From the NCBI RefSeq assembly GCF_002234675.1, contig NC_019872.2, positions 14,691,950 through 14,755,949 of the forward strand: a DNA stretch of 64,000 nt, in the 5' to 3' direction. Positions 33,640 to 45,294 of the stretch are shown piece after piece; the stretch's first letter is position 1, and every line of letters begins with the position of its first letter. The translations under genes were made by a program, and so were the position numbers. The notes under the pieces were generated by a model. It saw nothing but the letters and a program-made list of their open reading frames with translations, did no database searches and was not told where the DNA came from. The DNA comes from Oryzias latipes (Eukaryota > Chordata > Actinopteri > Beloniformes > Adrianichthyidae).

Positions 33640-34010
33640 CTAGCTCGTTACAATAGTTGTGATTCTGGAAGTACAGTAACTAGAAAACCAATTGAAGTAA
33701 CCAAAATAAACTTCAAATGAGACAGGTGAATTACAGCAGGTTTATTAAAAAAAAAAAACAATTTTAGTTAGCACGAATCAAGCCACTGTGACATTGCAAA
33801 ATACCACTAAAAGATGAAAATGATGAAAGAACACAGACAGATACACACAAGATCGGTGAAACAAGTAAGCAGATGGGTTGAACGAACGTGTGCTTCTCAG
33901 TGTGCGTTGATTACATTGAATGCTCCACCAAAGGCAGGAGCATTCATCCATCATCACTTCGGTTTTCCACACCTAGAAGAAAAACGTTTGACAGTCAGGC
34001 GAAGAAAAAA
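33640..34010. repeat. Duplicated 3'-flank block of the calpain unit
   Basis: It matches 7,730-8,200 and, for its left part, 45,800-45,985. It marks the junction between units 2 and 3 and contains AATAAA on the minus strand near 33,742. Confidence 0.6.
33778..33972 (-). CDS. Candidate alternative terminal exon of calpain copy 3
   Basis: After a TTCTAG acceptor the frame reads MMDEC...WWSIQC, homologous to the candidate at 8,049-8,126 and reminiscent of the CAPN5 DE-x-CWSSLC region that follows domain III. It runs to a stop with no C2 domain. Joining it to exon 9 needs a donor inside exon 9 in phase 0, for example before GTGGAC near 37,375, which is weak. Without such splicing the protein ends at the TAA at 37,355. 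Confidence 0.35.
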   Translation of the reverse strand: MWKTEVMMDECSCLWWSIQCNQRTLRSTRSFNPSAYLFHRSCVYLSVFFHHFHLLVVFCNVTVA

Positions 34011-34022
34011 AAATTCTTTGCC

Positions 34023-34140
<118 letters not shown>

Positions 34141-34142
34141 TA

Positions 34143-34210
34143 CAGACCAAAAGTTTGGACACACCTTCCCATTCATTTGAATGACAAGGTGTGTCCAAGC
34201 TTTTGGTCTG
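34143..34210. mobile_element. 68-bp palindromic MITE of Tc1 type
   Basis: It runs from CAGACCAAAAG to CTTTTGGTCTG between two TA dinucleotides (34,141-34,142 and 34,211-34,212). The two arms are about 33 bp each and nearly perfectly inverted, so the element is almost entirely TIR. Confidence 0.85.
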
Positions 34211-34221
34211 TACTGTATGTA

Positions 34222-35840
34222 CACTGACCAAAAATGTAAACACTTTTGTTATTGTTCCCATTTTTTATGGTACGAACTCAAAGATTTGAAACATTTTCCA
34301 CATACACAAATTAACCAGTTCTCTGAAATATTGTTCACAAATCTGTCTAAATCTGTGATAGCGAGCACTTCTCCTTTGCCAAGACAATCCTTCCCACCTC
34401 ACAGGTGTGCCATATCAAGATGCTGATTAGACAGCATGATTATTGCACAGGTGTGCCTTAGACTGGCCACAAGAAAAGGCCACTCTGAAATCTTCAGTTT
34501 TGTTTTAAGGGAGTCAGGGGACTTAGACAACCAGTCAGTATCTGGTGTGACCACCATTTGCCTCATGAAGTGCGACACATCTCCTTTGGATTGAGTTGAT
34601 CAGGTTGTCTATTGTGGCCTGTGGAATGTTGGTCCACTCTTCTTCAATGGCTGTGCGAAGTTGCTTGATATTGGCAGGAACTGGAACACGCTGTTGTATA
34701 CGCCGATCCAGAGCATCCCAAACATGCTCAATGGGTGACGTGTCCGGTGAGTATGCTGGCCATGCAAGAACTGGGATGTTTTCAGCTTCCACGAATTGTG
34801 TACAGATCCTTCCAACATGGGGCCATACATTATCATAATGCAACATGAGGTGATGTTGTTGGATGTACGGCACAACAATGGGCCCCAGGATCTCATCACA
34901 GTATCTCTGTGCATTCAAAATGCCATCAATGAAATGCATCTGTGTTATTCACCCATAACAATGCCTGCCCATACCATAACCCCACCACCACCATGGGCTA
35001 CTCGATCCATAACATTGACATCAGAAAAACCACTCACCCACATGACGCCACACACGCTTTCTGCCATCTGAACAGTGTAAACCGGGATTCATCCGTGAAG
35101 AGAACACCTATCCAATATGCCAGTTGGCATCGCATGTGAGCATTTGCCCACTCAAGTTGGTTACGACGACGAACTGGAGTGAGGTCGAGACCTCGATGAG
35201 GATGACGAGCATGCAGATGAGCTTCCCTGAGACGGTTTCTGACAGTTTGTGCAGAAATTCTGTGGTTATGCAAACCGATTATTTCAGCAGCTGTCCGAGT
35301 GGCTGGTCTCAGACGATCTTGGAGGTGGACATGCTGGATGTGGAGGTCTTGGGCTGGTGTGGTTACACGTGGTCTGCGGTTGTGAGGCTGGTTGGATGTG
35401 CTGCCAAATTCTCGGAAAAGCCTTTGGAGACGGCTCATGGTGGAGAAATGGACATTCAATTTCCTAACAACAGCTATGGTGGACATTCCTGCTATCAGCA
35501 TGCCAATTGCACGCTCCCTCAAAACTTGCGACATCTATGGCATTGTACTGTGTGATACAACTGAAGACTTCAGAGTGGCCTTTTCTTGTGGCCAGTCTAA
35601 GGCACACCTGTGCAATAATCATGCTGTCTAATCAGCATCTTGATATGGCACACCTGCGAGGTGGGATGGATTGTCTTGGCAAAGGAAAGTGCCCACTATC
35701 ACAGATTTAGACAGATTTGTGAACAATATTTCAGAGAACTGGTTATTTTGTGTATGTGGAAAATGTTTCACATCTTTGAGTTCATACCATAAAAAATGGG
35801 AGCAAAGACAAAAGTGTTGCGTTTATATTTTTGGTCAGTG
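34222..35840 (-). mobile_element. Tc1-like DNA transposon with long TIRs
   Basis: It is 1,619 bp, flanked by TA (34,220-34,221 and 35,841-35,842), and the ends are CACTGACCAAAAAT and its complement. The inverted repeats extend about 265 bp (to about 34,487 and from about 35,570). A broken transposase lies between them on the minus strand. It sits between the candidate terminal exon and exon 9 of calpain copy 3. Confidence 0.93.
34535..35534 (-). pseudogene. Tc1-like transposase, frameshifted
   Basis: The ATG-started part (35,534-35,034) has the N-terminal helix-turn-helix region (LRERAIGMLIAGMS, STMSRLQRLF) and reaches FTDESRF, the first catalytic Asp of DD34E. The rest (34,939-34,535) has the second catalytic Asp in LHYDN, the family motif WPAYSPDTSPIEHVWD with the Glu, and a normal C-terminus. 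Compared with the expected continuous frame there are at least two frame breaks, near 35,055 and 34,950. Not expected to be active, but its long TIRs could be mobilised in trans. Confidence 0.9.
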
Positions 35841-35842
35841 TA

Positions 35843-36700
35843 TATGTATATATACTTTTGTGTGTGTGTGTGTGCATAGGAATAAGATTGTACAATAAAT
35901 TGTATAATTAATTTGTTCCCATGAAAGAATATTTTGTTCTCACAAAATAAATTATTTTTTCCCACTAAATAAAAATTAAAGTGACAAGTCATTCATAAAC
36001 AAAGATATGAGCAATATTTGGATTAGCTTCACAGAACAGATTAATTTATTTTAAAAAGCTCTAAAAAAACATCAGTAATCTCGTCTCAATGTTTGGATTC
36101 ATTCATAGTCTCTCCCGGTACGCTCTCCGTCCTGCAGCAAAAACCACTTTCCACCACTACATCTATGTCTGTGACTCACATTATGTCAAGAGGGGAAAAT
36201 AGAAACAAGAATCAAACCATGGGATCATTGCTTTGCTGTAAATAAGACAAATATCAAAGATTTGGGGGGTAGCAGCAAGCTGCTTCCCGGTACCACAGTG
36301 CCTCTCCCTCCTCTGGGCAGCCGGCTGCCCGCATGCCATGCACCGACAGCGGAGGGTGCTTCGGCAGGGGAGTGCGCTATTCCCGACCGCAGAGCGAGCT
36401 ATGCCCAGCCGCAAAAAGAGCTATGCTCATTTGCTTGTTATGCCGGCATCCAGGCAACTGGGCAGCAAATGATATAAATGTAGCTTTGAAAACTTTTTTA
36501 ATGCTTTGTCACAGAGAGGGTCTTCAATAACATTAACGATAATTTTTGATTTTTTTTTTTTCACAAAGCCATTTCTGAAATTATTGTATGTTTTAGCCAT
36601 CTTAGAATTTCCTAGCTGAACCAGTAAATTTGCAAAACAGACAAAAGACATACACAATCACTTCCTAGTGTTTACTTGCTTGATTTGCAGAAATAGTTAT
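35843..36700. other. Intergenic stretch without recognised gene
   Basis: A short GT run near 35,862 and a GC-rich patch at 36,280-36,430 with no domain. Positions 36,540-36,700 match 8,620-8,760 and belong to the tandem calpain unit. Confidence 0.4.
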
Positions 36701-36704
36701 AAAA

Positions 36705-36930
36705 TCTTAATGGGCCTGCTAGTGTATAACTTGCAGGTCTCATTAACTGCCGGCAATAAGAAAACCTTCTGCAAATCGACAAGCCACATATGAACAGGGT
36801 AAGTGAATTCCCTGAGGCTCTTCAGTAGAACATAGAGCTGGTCCACTGTTCCGCAACTAGGATGGCTCCTGCATTGGGACCTCCTGTCTTGTCCTGGTTT
36901 TCTAGTCCCTCTGCTTTTTTAACAAATACA
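36705..36930 (-). mobile_element. Old LINE RT fragment, shared with unit 2
   Basis: Orthologous to the fragment at 8,775-8,990 ('gtcttgtcctggttttct'), placed identically relative to the calpain gene. It therefore predates the duplication that made units 2 and 3. Confidence 0.55.
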
Positions 36931-37354
36931 TGAATCACAACTTAAGCATACCCAAAACATGAAGTCAGGCTGTTCCTCTTGGGTTGGTCTTTAGTCGGTT
37001 CCCTGTCAAAATGGAGATAGACATATTTTAGCTTGGTATTTTGACCTTGATGTGATATACAGGAGTAACAGTCAGTCAGTTTAGCAAACCAGTTTGATGC
37101 AAAATGATGATGAAAAGTTAGCATTTACTTTATAGATAATTAAGTATTGTGAATAATGCCTCCTGGCAAGAATTGCACGATTTTGCATTTCCATAGAAAT
37201 AAAAAAGCTGTGTTAGAGCTAAAAGGTAAAGATATGTATTTTTCTCTAAGATGTTATATAATATCCAATAACTACAAGATCTGCCTTTTTTTAACCTTGA
37301 AAGGTTTGGTCAAACTTCTCTTAGACTAAGCTTAGCACCAAGATAATCACTGTT

Positions 37355-40300
37355 TTACCACAGGCCTGGGTCCACATTGGTGAAAATTCGCAGCATGAAC
37401 TTTCCCTGTTCACCAGGATCAGAGGTGGAGGGGACGACGACATATTGGCCTTGAGGCAGGTTGCATCTCATGAAAACTGATCGAACACTGGAAAAAGATT
37501 TTTTTCCCGTTTGTTTCTGAGTCCGGTGCATTTCAGAATTTCTGTTCAACTCCACCTATAGAAAGAAAGTTTACATTTTACAGGAGTGGACCCTTATGTT
37601 TTATTTCTTTTTTTGTAGCCCATAAAGTAACCCTTTATTTAAAATTAATGAAATACTTTTTTATACTTTTAAAGTATAAAGAAAATACATATGTTTCCAT
37701 TCAGAAAGACACAAAGACAATTGACTTGCAATTAAAATGATGAATTTGGTCAGCTTGTTGGATACAAAGCTAAGTGATAAAAGTAATACGTTTTACCTTC
37801 CAAACACTAAAGTCAATGGCCACATCTTTTTCCTGACCAGTTTTTTTTTTGATCCTCTGATCTTCTTGTTGCAAGTTGATCAGGACTTCATCAGTTATCT
37901 TTGTCACATCAAACAAATACTGAAAAAGACAGTTTAAAAGACAGTTTGAATCTGAATTGCTTTTGGGCTAACAAAAAAGCAGATAAATGTTACCTTTGGA
38001 TTTTGTCTGGTCCAACCCCCATGATACAAAACTTCTTTCTTACGGTTGCTAGTGAGTAAATTATCGTAAATGTGGCAAATATCTGCATCACTGAAGTGTC
38101 CGCACCAGTCTCTAAATGACATCCTGTGAAAGAGAGCAAACCTGGCGTTGTTAGCACACTTCCTTAAGGTTTACTATAACCTCAGAAATGGACTGCATGG
38201 ATTTAGAGATCTTTGTTGTTTACCAGAACTCCCCATCATCCTCTACCGTGAGACCAAGATTGTGCCTCTCTGTATCACCAATCTTGGACCATTCCTTAGA
38301 GCTACAAAACACAAGCAAAGAAGGTGATTGATGTACGTGACAACAGTATGAAAACATTTCCTAAGGAGAATCTTTCCATTAAAATCCATTCTTTTAAGGT
38401 TTTCTCAATAATCAATTGGTGTTTCATAAAGGTTAAAAAAGTCCCTAGTCAAGCGGAATTGCTGATTGGAATACTAAGAACTGAGTAATTCTTTTGAGTG
38501 GGTTGAAGATGGTTTACATTTTTCCGTCTTAAATTATGAAAACATTTTCAATGTGTATCAGGTTTTCAATGGTTGACTGGCATCGATGCAAAAGATAGAA
38601 GATTATTTTATGTGACATCCAACAAAATAGCAGAACTGATTCTGCAGATTACGATACAAGCACCAAGTTTGGTATGATGATTCTGTAGGGGATACTTGTC
38701 AAATGTGAACGATTGGTTATTTGAAGATCCAGGATGTAGCTATTTTTCAAGATGGCCGGCAAAATGGCCTTACAAACAATCTTTTTCTTTTCTATTCTTC
38801 TCTTGTTTTGTTTCGGTTTCTGGAAGTCATGGGGTTGTTATTGTAATTTTGTCTTTAAAAATGAATAAAGTTTAAGTCATATAAAGTGTTTTATTTAGAA
38901 AGATGACTTGGACCAAAATCTGGGATGTTTGGCTGTTAATAAACACAAACCTTGAAGGAGACTGTTGAACTCTGATTTCATCAAGAAGATTTAAAAACTG
39001 TTTGATGTGTGTTTGTTGTAGTTTCAAGACGTTAAACAGGGAAGACTCATTTTACGTTGAGATGCTGTCACTTTAACCCTATGAATCATGGGAGGTGTAG
39101 TGCGAAAACTGCTGCAGATGGCAGACAGACTCGCTTCTCTGAGCTTCATTGTTTTGTTCACACACCCGACCATAGTGTGCTGTGGTAGATGGTCGGGTGG
39201 CACACTGGTTGAATGAAGGAAGATTTTTATATAAAAAAACAAGCCAACCATTTCAGGACGAGTAAACGGTCGTCTTTTGGATTTGTATTAAAACAATAAC
39301 AAAAATGTTATTTGTTTAAAGAAAAAAGGATGATTCAACACTGAGCATTATATTTATCACTCTGGATCTTTATGTAACTATGGTTTTATACATACATGAA
39401 TGAAACAAAATAAAACAGAAAAGTCTTTGAATTATTTACATTATTGTTGTCAGTGTCAATCACAACAACTGCAGTGAGGCTTTTGAATCTTCTTCAACAT
39501 GCCTCCAGCTTACCTGTCACTCCAGGGTCCATTCCACTCCATTTTTCCCCAGGGGTTTCTCATTCGGATCATGGGAATAGTTTCAGTTTTGAAGTGCGCC
39601 ACCAGCTCATGACGTAAATGAATTCTCTTCACTGCCGTCACAGAGTATGCGTGACCCTTCACCAGACCGTTTGCCATCTTGAACTCAAGTTCATGCGGTT
39701 CTGCCTGTAAAATGCAGAAAGTAGGTAAGTACAGTCAAAATATCTAAACAGCAGAGATCAGAAATCTTAAGGGACAGTACACACCGTGATGCCACAGCTG
39801 ATGATTCCTCCGTGTTCATAAACTTTGAGAAGGTTTTCAAATAGATAATCTTGATTTCTTTGGTCTTTGTAGAAAGCCTCTCTCTCTAAGTCAATGCGTT
39901 CATATACAGCACCAGTGAAATCCACCACAGCATCTCCAGCGAATCCTCCACTTAAAGACTCATAGCACCCATAGAGTCTGAGATAAAAATGCAAATGTTT
40001 AGTTGGAATAAAAGATTACCTTTTCTCCATACAAACATGGAGGAAAGGTAAGAATAACACTGTACAATATTCTGGTGTCTGATAAAGAAGCGTCAAGCTT
40101 GGGAGTATTTCTGATAGGCAGAAACATGAGTACATAAATCAAGTGGACTGACTTGGCATAAGCCTTCTCCAGCAGAGCACTCCAGAATTCTTTTTTGCTG
40201 TTTGAGTGACAGTAGATCAGTTTTCCGTTAATAGTAGGCAGCCGGTCGTCCACGACCACATCTGTCCACTGACCAAAGACCCAGAACTGAAAGTGGAAGA

Positions 40301-41524
40301 TCCCGGCATAGTTTTCAGGATGTTTGGGATCCCACTCCTGCTCCTGCCAATCAGGAATCACCTGGAAGCATGTAAATGAAAATTAAACTCATTCAAATGT
40401 TTTTAAACATTAAAAATGCATTAAGATCTAATAACATAAAAGCCAATTTGTTTTGTTCTTTTATTTTAAGTTTATTTGCTATTAGCTGTTGCATACATAC
40501 ACATGTCTGTTTTACGTCTAACTCATCCCCTGAAGGGGCAGTGCCCTAAAGTTTGATTCTTGAGCAGACTCGGAACAGTAACCCAAACTAAAGGTTAGCC
40601 ACAGGGCTCAGTGTCAAGCAGAAAGCTCCCATAAATTATGTCTTTGTCAGAATGTTAACCCACAACTTTCTAGTCTTACAGCAGACACAACCAAAGCTGT
40701 TGAGATGGTTAATACTGACCACCCAATCTGATGGTTCAGGTTTGGTCTTCAGTAAGTATTGATTTAGAAGAATTTTGATTAACAAACATTCATCTCACAC
40801 TCTCAGATATATTTCAAACCATACATTTTTTTCCAAGGTTTTGATAATCTTAACAATAATTAGCAAGGGTTTGCAAAGGTTAAAGGTTTATGGCTTTTGG
40901 TCAGTTATCTCCAATTGTTTTTTAGCAAGTTGTGACATATTTTGTTTACATGAAATAGAAAGTACAAACAGTGATGCAGTTTTTAAATCTTAAAAAACAA
41001 TGACACTTTATATAAGATAATTGATATATGTCTATTGTTTATTCAGTGCGTAAATATATTTAATATATTTCTAATACTCACTTTTTGCCAGAGGTGTGGC
41101 ATCATAGCAAGGCATGAGCTCGCAGCAACAAACCAGCAGTTTCCTATTTCCCCCTGATACAAGTCATGGGAATTGATCCCTTCCACAAACAGATGAGGGT
41201 CTGAGCTTATCTTCTACATTTAAAAAAAGATATTGATGTTTAGATTATGTTTTCAACAGAAATTTGCAAAAAATTTGGAATTAATTCAGTCTGATAAAAC
41301 AAATAATATAGCTTTCTGGTTCAATTTCCTTTTGACCACCTTTTTTTACTGCCACTCACCCATGGCCGTTTCCATTCCACTTTACCAGGAGGGGGTTCTT
41401 TATAAAACAGAGATGAATCGTCTGCGGGGAACTCTGGATCTCTGAACAGAATCTTTCTCTGGATGGATTCCCTCTTCAGGTCAGCATAACGTTGATTTTT
41501 GAACGGGACAACAGAGGAGGACAT
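37355..41524 (-). CDS. CAPN5/6-type calpain, intact copy 3
   Basis: Exons: 41,360-41,524; 41,082-41,213; 40,153-40,361; 39,785-39,977; 39,514-39,704; 38,224-38,301; 37,994-38,123; 37,797-37,919; 37,355-37,555. All introns have GT/AG ends and compatible phases. The exons sum to 1,422 bp, or 473 residues plus stop. The catalytic core holds Cys81 (GNCWFVAA), [38 protein letters not shown], His251 (KGHAYSV) and Asn283 (RNPWG), so the full Cys-His-Asn triad is present. Human CAPN5 has the same spacing (81, 252, 284); mammalian CAPN6 has lost the Cys. Domain III follows (DDGEFWMSFRDW to [11 protein letters not shown] and MLRIFTNV), but about 20 residues around the conserved GGC-N-DTF stretch are missing between HGGWT and RQNPK. 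The frame stops after GLW, so neither a C2 domain nor EF-hands follow. The protein should be a soluble intracellular protease or regulator. It is the only intact copy in the array and lies downstream of dcx on the same strand. Orthology to CAPN6 rests on synteny. Confidence 0.93.
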
Positions 41525-41928
41525 GGCTGAGACACTGAAACCTCACGGCTGGAGATGGATGATAAACAGACAAGATCGGTTGCGGATTTGGTCTGAAACA
41601 AATCAAACAGATTTGACACAAATGCATCTTCTGTACAAATATCTATGATTAAATTACCATATGTTATGAAAAAAACTTTTTACCAAAGAGCACTTAAACT
41701 TCCAAACACACGTTTGCTTATTTTCACACTAACCTTTGGATTCAGCGTTTATGTTGCAACTGTAACATGAAAGACAAAAGAATAAGAGTCAAATGGGTGA
41801 GGCAGGAGCTTTCAAATTCAGCTACAAATAAACTAGTAGAATCAAACACACACAGCAGTGTTTCTGCACAAATTCAGTTTGAGTTAAAGAGGAAATAAGA
41901 ATTTAAGAAAAGAGAAAAAAATACTGAC

Positions 41929-42235
41929 CTTCACAATAGCTCTCACGCAGCAGCACGATACTGATTCACTGTTAAACAACAAGCGAAACTCCTGTTTTTA
42001 ATCCCTGAGCCTAATTTACATACCAGTGACAAATCTCCTCCCAAGTGCTGCTCGGAGCCACACCTCACCTGTGTTTCTTCTTAGAGAGCAGATTCTAATA
42101 AATCCACAACTTTACAATACCTAATATTCCACTAATACGTAAACAAGGAAAACAACTTATTGAGTATTTTTAATTCTGACTGATTTCTGATGTGTGTTCA
42201 GGTCGTGGTCGCTAGTGTTCCTCTGATTTCCAACT
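41929..42235 (-). promoter_or_regulatory. Putative promoter and 5' non-coding exon of calpain copy 3
   Basis: Conserved with 3,183-3,560 and 21,594-21,960. On the minus strand a short candidate exon (about 41,929-41,990) ends AAG before a GTCAGT donor, and 'attaaaaac' lies just upstream as a possible TATA-like element. The start codon at 41,524 is in the next exon. Function inferred. Confidence 0.42.
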
Positions 42236-42469
42236 AAACTAAAGACTAAGAATAAAACTCTTTAGGATTAGGTGTTTACTAGAAAAATAAACATTTTGCA
42301 TTTTAATTAAAAATGTAAATGTTACATTGTGGCCTTTTTACATTTATTATTTTGTTGTTTTTCACTTCAAATTTAAACAATCATCAAATGTAAATAATGA
42401 CAAACAAACCTTTAGGTTTGTTTAGAGCTTTTAGTCAACAAACAAACAGTTTTATAACCTATTCCACGT

Positions 42470-43130
42470 GACATTGGCTAACACAATTACACATACACAT
42501 TTACACACTAATGGCCACTGTGCTGCCATACATGATGGCACCAACATGGAACCATGTTGGGGTTCAGTGTCTTGCCCAAAGACACATCGACAGGCAAGGC
42601 GGAAATCGCCAACCAGAAACTATTCTACCTCTACACCACAGCTACAACAACAACAATTGCTGCATGACACAGCCTAAAAACCGGTGTGACAGGAAAAGCA
42701 TTTTTGAAGCAAGAGGCATCATGCATAGACTAAAAACAACTAATACAAATAAGGAGGAAAGGTAACTGCTTTCACAGTTCTGTCCGTCAGCCCCATGAAA
42801 GGTATTCAAAAAAAAGTCATCTTTTAGGGTAACTCGAAGTAACCAAACACCTGAATGCCGCACAGCAGTAAAGCAACAAAAACTGTGCTTTTTTTTATTG
42901 TGGACAACATCGTTCCATTAGTAAGGGCATTAAAAAAAAAAAAAAAAAACACAGCTGGGTCTTCCAGAATAACAATGACACCAAACACACCACGTGGCCA
43001 ATGAAGGAGTGGTTTTCTGAGAAACATTTGAATTTCCTGAAGTGGCCCTGCCAGTTCCTGATCCCAACCGCTTTGAAAACCTTTGCACGGAGTTGAAAGT
43101 CTATGTTACTCAGCAACAGCCTAAAAAAAC
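42470..43130. repeat. Upstream flank of tandem unit 3
   Basis: Positions 42,470-42,680 match 3,960-4,215, and 42,900-43,060 match 6,480-6,600 ('gctgggtcttccagaat', 'ggccaatgaaggag'). Non-coding. Confidence 0.6.
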
Positions 43131-43227
43131 AATATATATATATATATAAATAACAGCTCTAGAGAAGATCTGCATAGAAGAATGGACCAAAATTGCAGCT
43201 ACAATGTGTGAAAAACCCTGTGAAGAT

Positions 43228-43442
43228 TTAACCCTTGTACTATCCTAGGCACTTTAACATTGGGAGTTGGGTCATCTAGACCCACTAGACAGTGCGCTGA
43301 ACCTATTTTCTTCAATGATTTGTGAACCTCACTGGTGTCCGTGGATTACATGAAATCTTTTTTCACCTTTATCCACCTTTGTCATGGTAGGGAGAACACG
43401 TCAATGTAAGGGTGGGGTCTTCTAAGATTGCACAAGGGTTAA
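43228..43442. mobile_element. piggyBac-like MITE
   Basis: TTAA occurs on both sides (43,228-43,231 and 43,439-43,442). The 207-bp insert starts CCCTTGTAC and ends GCACAAGGG, an inverted pair. A TTAA target and CCC start are diagnostic of the piggyBac superfamily. The rest of the interior is non-coding. It splits the sequence that corresponds to 6,600 in unit 1. Confidence 0.85.
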
Positions 43443-43449
43443 AGAAAAT

Positions 43450-43870
43450 GTCTTAGCTCTGTCATTGTCGCCAAAAGATTTATAACAAAATATTTAGATG
43501 AAATTTAATTTGGTTTGTAAAGAAAAATGACAAACTTCACTCAGACTGTGAGATCATGCAGACTCACCTCATCTAAAACAGAAGTGTTAACAATTCCTCA
43601 GCTGACCCAGGAAAAGCTGAGACACACCTACATTCAATCATTTGGCATGAAGCTGAGTCAATGTTATGGTACTTTCATCAGGCAAAAATAACCTCTTTTG
43701 TTGAGACACCAATAGATAATTGGTATCTCACCAATTGAGATACCAATTCAAGCATGTGGACATCACAGTCAGCAGGTGGCAGGACAGTCATTTGCAACCA
43801 CTGTCCTTTAAACCTCTTTAGAATCAGTGCACATTTGTTTATTCTGACGTTATACAGCAGAGGGTGCTGT
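43450..43870. repeat. Duplicated upstream block, unit 3
   Basis: It matches 6,600-7,000 ('gtcagcaggtggcaggac', 'caaccactgtccttta'). Non-coding. Confidence 0.6.
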
Positions 43871-43899
43871 ATAACGCACCATAGTGCAGCATAGTTTCC

Positions 43900-45290
43900 C
43901 AAGCTTCAAACTTCTTGCAGCCTACTAACCACTTTATTGTTATTAATTTTAATTTAAACACATTAACATTAAGTTAAATAATCTCTGAATACTAACTAGT
44001 CTGATAATAAGCCTGTCCAAAGAGGAATGTTCTCAGTCTAACTTTAAATGTAGAAACTGAGTCGGCCTCTCTTACATGAGCTGGGAGCTTATTCCATAAA
44101 ACAGGGGCTTGGTGGCTAAACGCTCTACCTCCAACTGTACTTTTACTAATTCTAGGAACCACAAGCTGTCATGTATTTTGCGAGCGAGGTGTTCTGTTTG
44201 GGTGGTAAGGGACTATGAGGTCCTTAATGGCCATACCATGTAAGGCCTTATAGGTTAGCAGGAGGATTTTGAACTTGATTCTAGAATCAACTGGGAGCCA
44301 ATGGAGCGAAACCAACACAGGAGTGATGTGATCTCTTCTGCCAATTCCTGCTAACAATCTAGCTGCTGCGTTCTGAACAAGCTGAAGACTTCTTAAGGAA
44401 CTTTTAGGACACGCTGCTAACAAGGAGTTACAGTAATCCAGTCTAGACGTAACAAATGCATGGATGAGTTTTGCAGCATCACTCTTAGAAAGTATATTTC
44501 TGATCTTAGCAATATTCTGCAGGTGAAAAAATACAGTTCTACACGCCTGAGATATGTGAGCCTTAAATGATAAATCCTGGTCAAATAAAACCCCAAGGTT
44601 TCTAACTATGGAATTGGGGGCTATACTTATGCCATCCAGGGAGACTATCTGAACAGACAGAGCATCTCTGAGGTTTTTAGGACCTAGTATAATGACCTCT
44701 GTTTTTTCTGGGTTCAAGAGGAGGTAATTAATTGTCATCCAGGTCTTGATGTCTCTAATGCAGGCATTCAGTTTATCTATATGGTCATTTTCTTCCGGTT
44801 TAATAGACAAATACAACTGCATATCATCTGCATAATAGTGAAAATGAATGCTATGTTTCGTAAGGGTAGCATATAAAGCATAAAGATGATGGGTCCTAAA
44901 ACTGAGCCCTGTGGGACTTCGTAGCTAACTCGAGTGCACTGAGAAGAATCTCCATTTACATTATCAAACTGGTACCCATCGGATGAATAGGATTCAAACC
45001 ACTGGAGGTCAGATCCTCTGATCCTGATGTCATGCTCTAACCTTTGGAGTAAAATACTGTTGTTGATAGTGTCAAAGGCTGCACTGAGGTCTAAAAGGAC
45101 CAGGATAGAAAGTAGTCCTTTTTCTGAGGCTGACTAGTGCAGTTTCCGTACTGTGGTGCTTGAAAATCTTCAAGTGCGGCTATTGTCCTGTAGGTGGCGG
45201 TAAAGCTGCTTAACTATAACTCTAGGATTTTTTGAAATAAAAGGGGAGGTTTGATATTGGTCTATAGTTGGCCAAGTTGCTAGGATCTAA
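43900..45290 (-). mobile_element. Truncated L2-like LINE, minus orientation
   Basis: A minus-strand body encodes part of an L2-like RT and its C-terminus, inserted into a unit block that is continuous at about 7,000-7,140 in unit 1. Upstream (44,850-45,290) reads as decayed RT (FD..N, PQGSVLGP-like in complement, 'actgagccctgtgggac'). Limits approximate. Confidence 0.75.
44169..44822 (-). pseudogene. L2-like RT C-terminal half
   Basis: A 217-codon frame: MQLYLSI (just after the YADD site), LLLNPEKTEVIILGP, VRNLGVLFD, AFVTSRLDYCNSLL, LQNAAARLL, HWLPV..RIKFKIL. These are the thumb and C-terminal motifs of L2/CR1-like LINEs. Compared with the frame at 17,606-19,789 the N-terminal half is out of frame and the last part is cut short. 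Non-functional. Confidence 0.85.
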
Positions 45291-45294
45291 ACTG

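Noticed and set aside
37355..37363. Reading CTGTG/GTAAAA as a normal donor at the end of exon 9 of copy 3
   Set aside because: Splicing there in phase 2 to the candidate exon at 33,972 gives an immediate stop, so it does not extend the protein.
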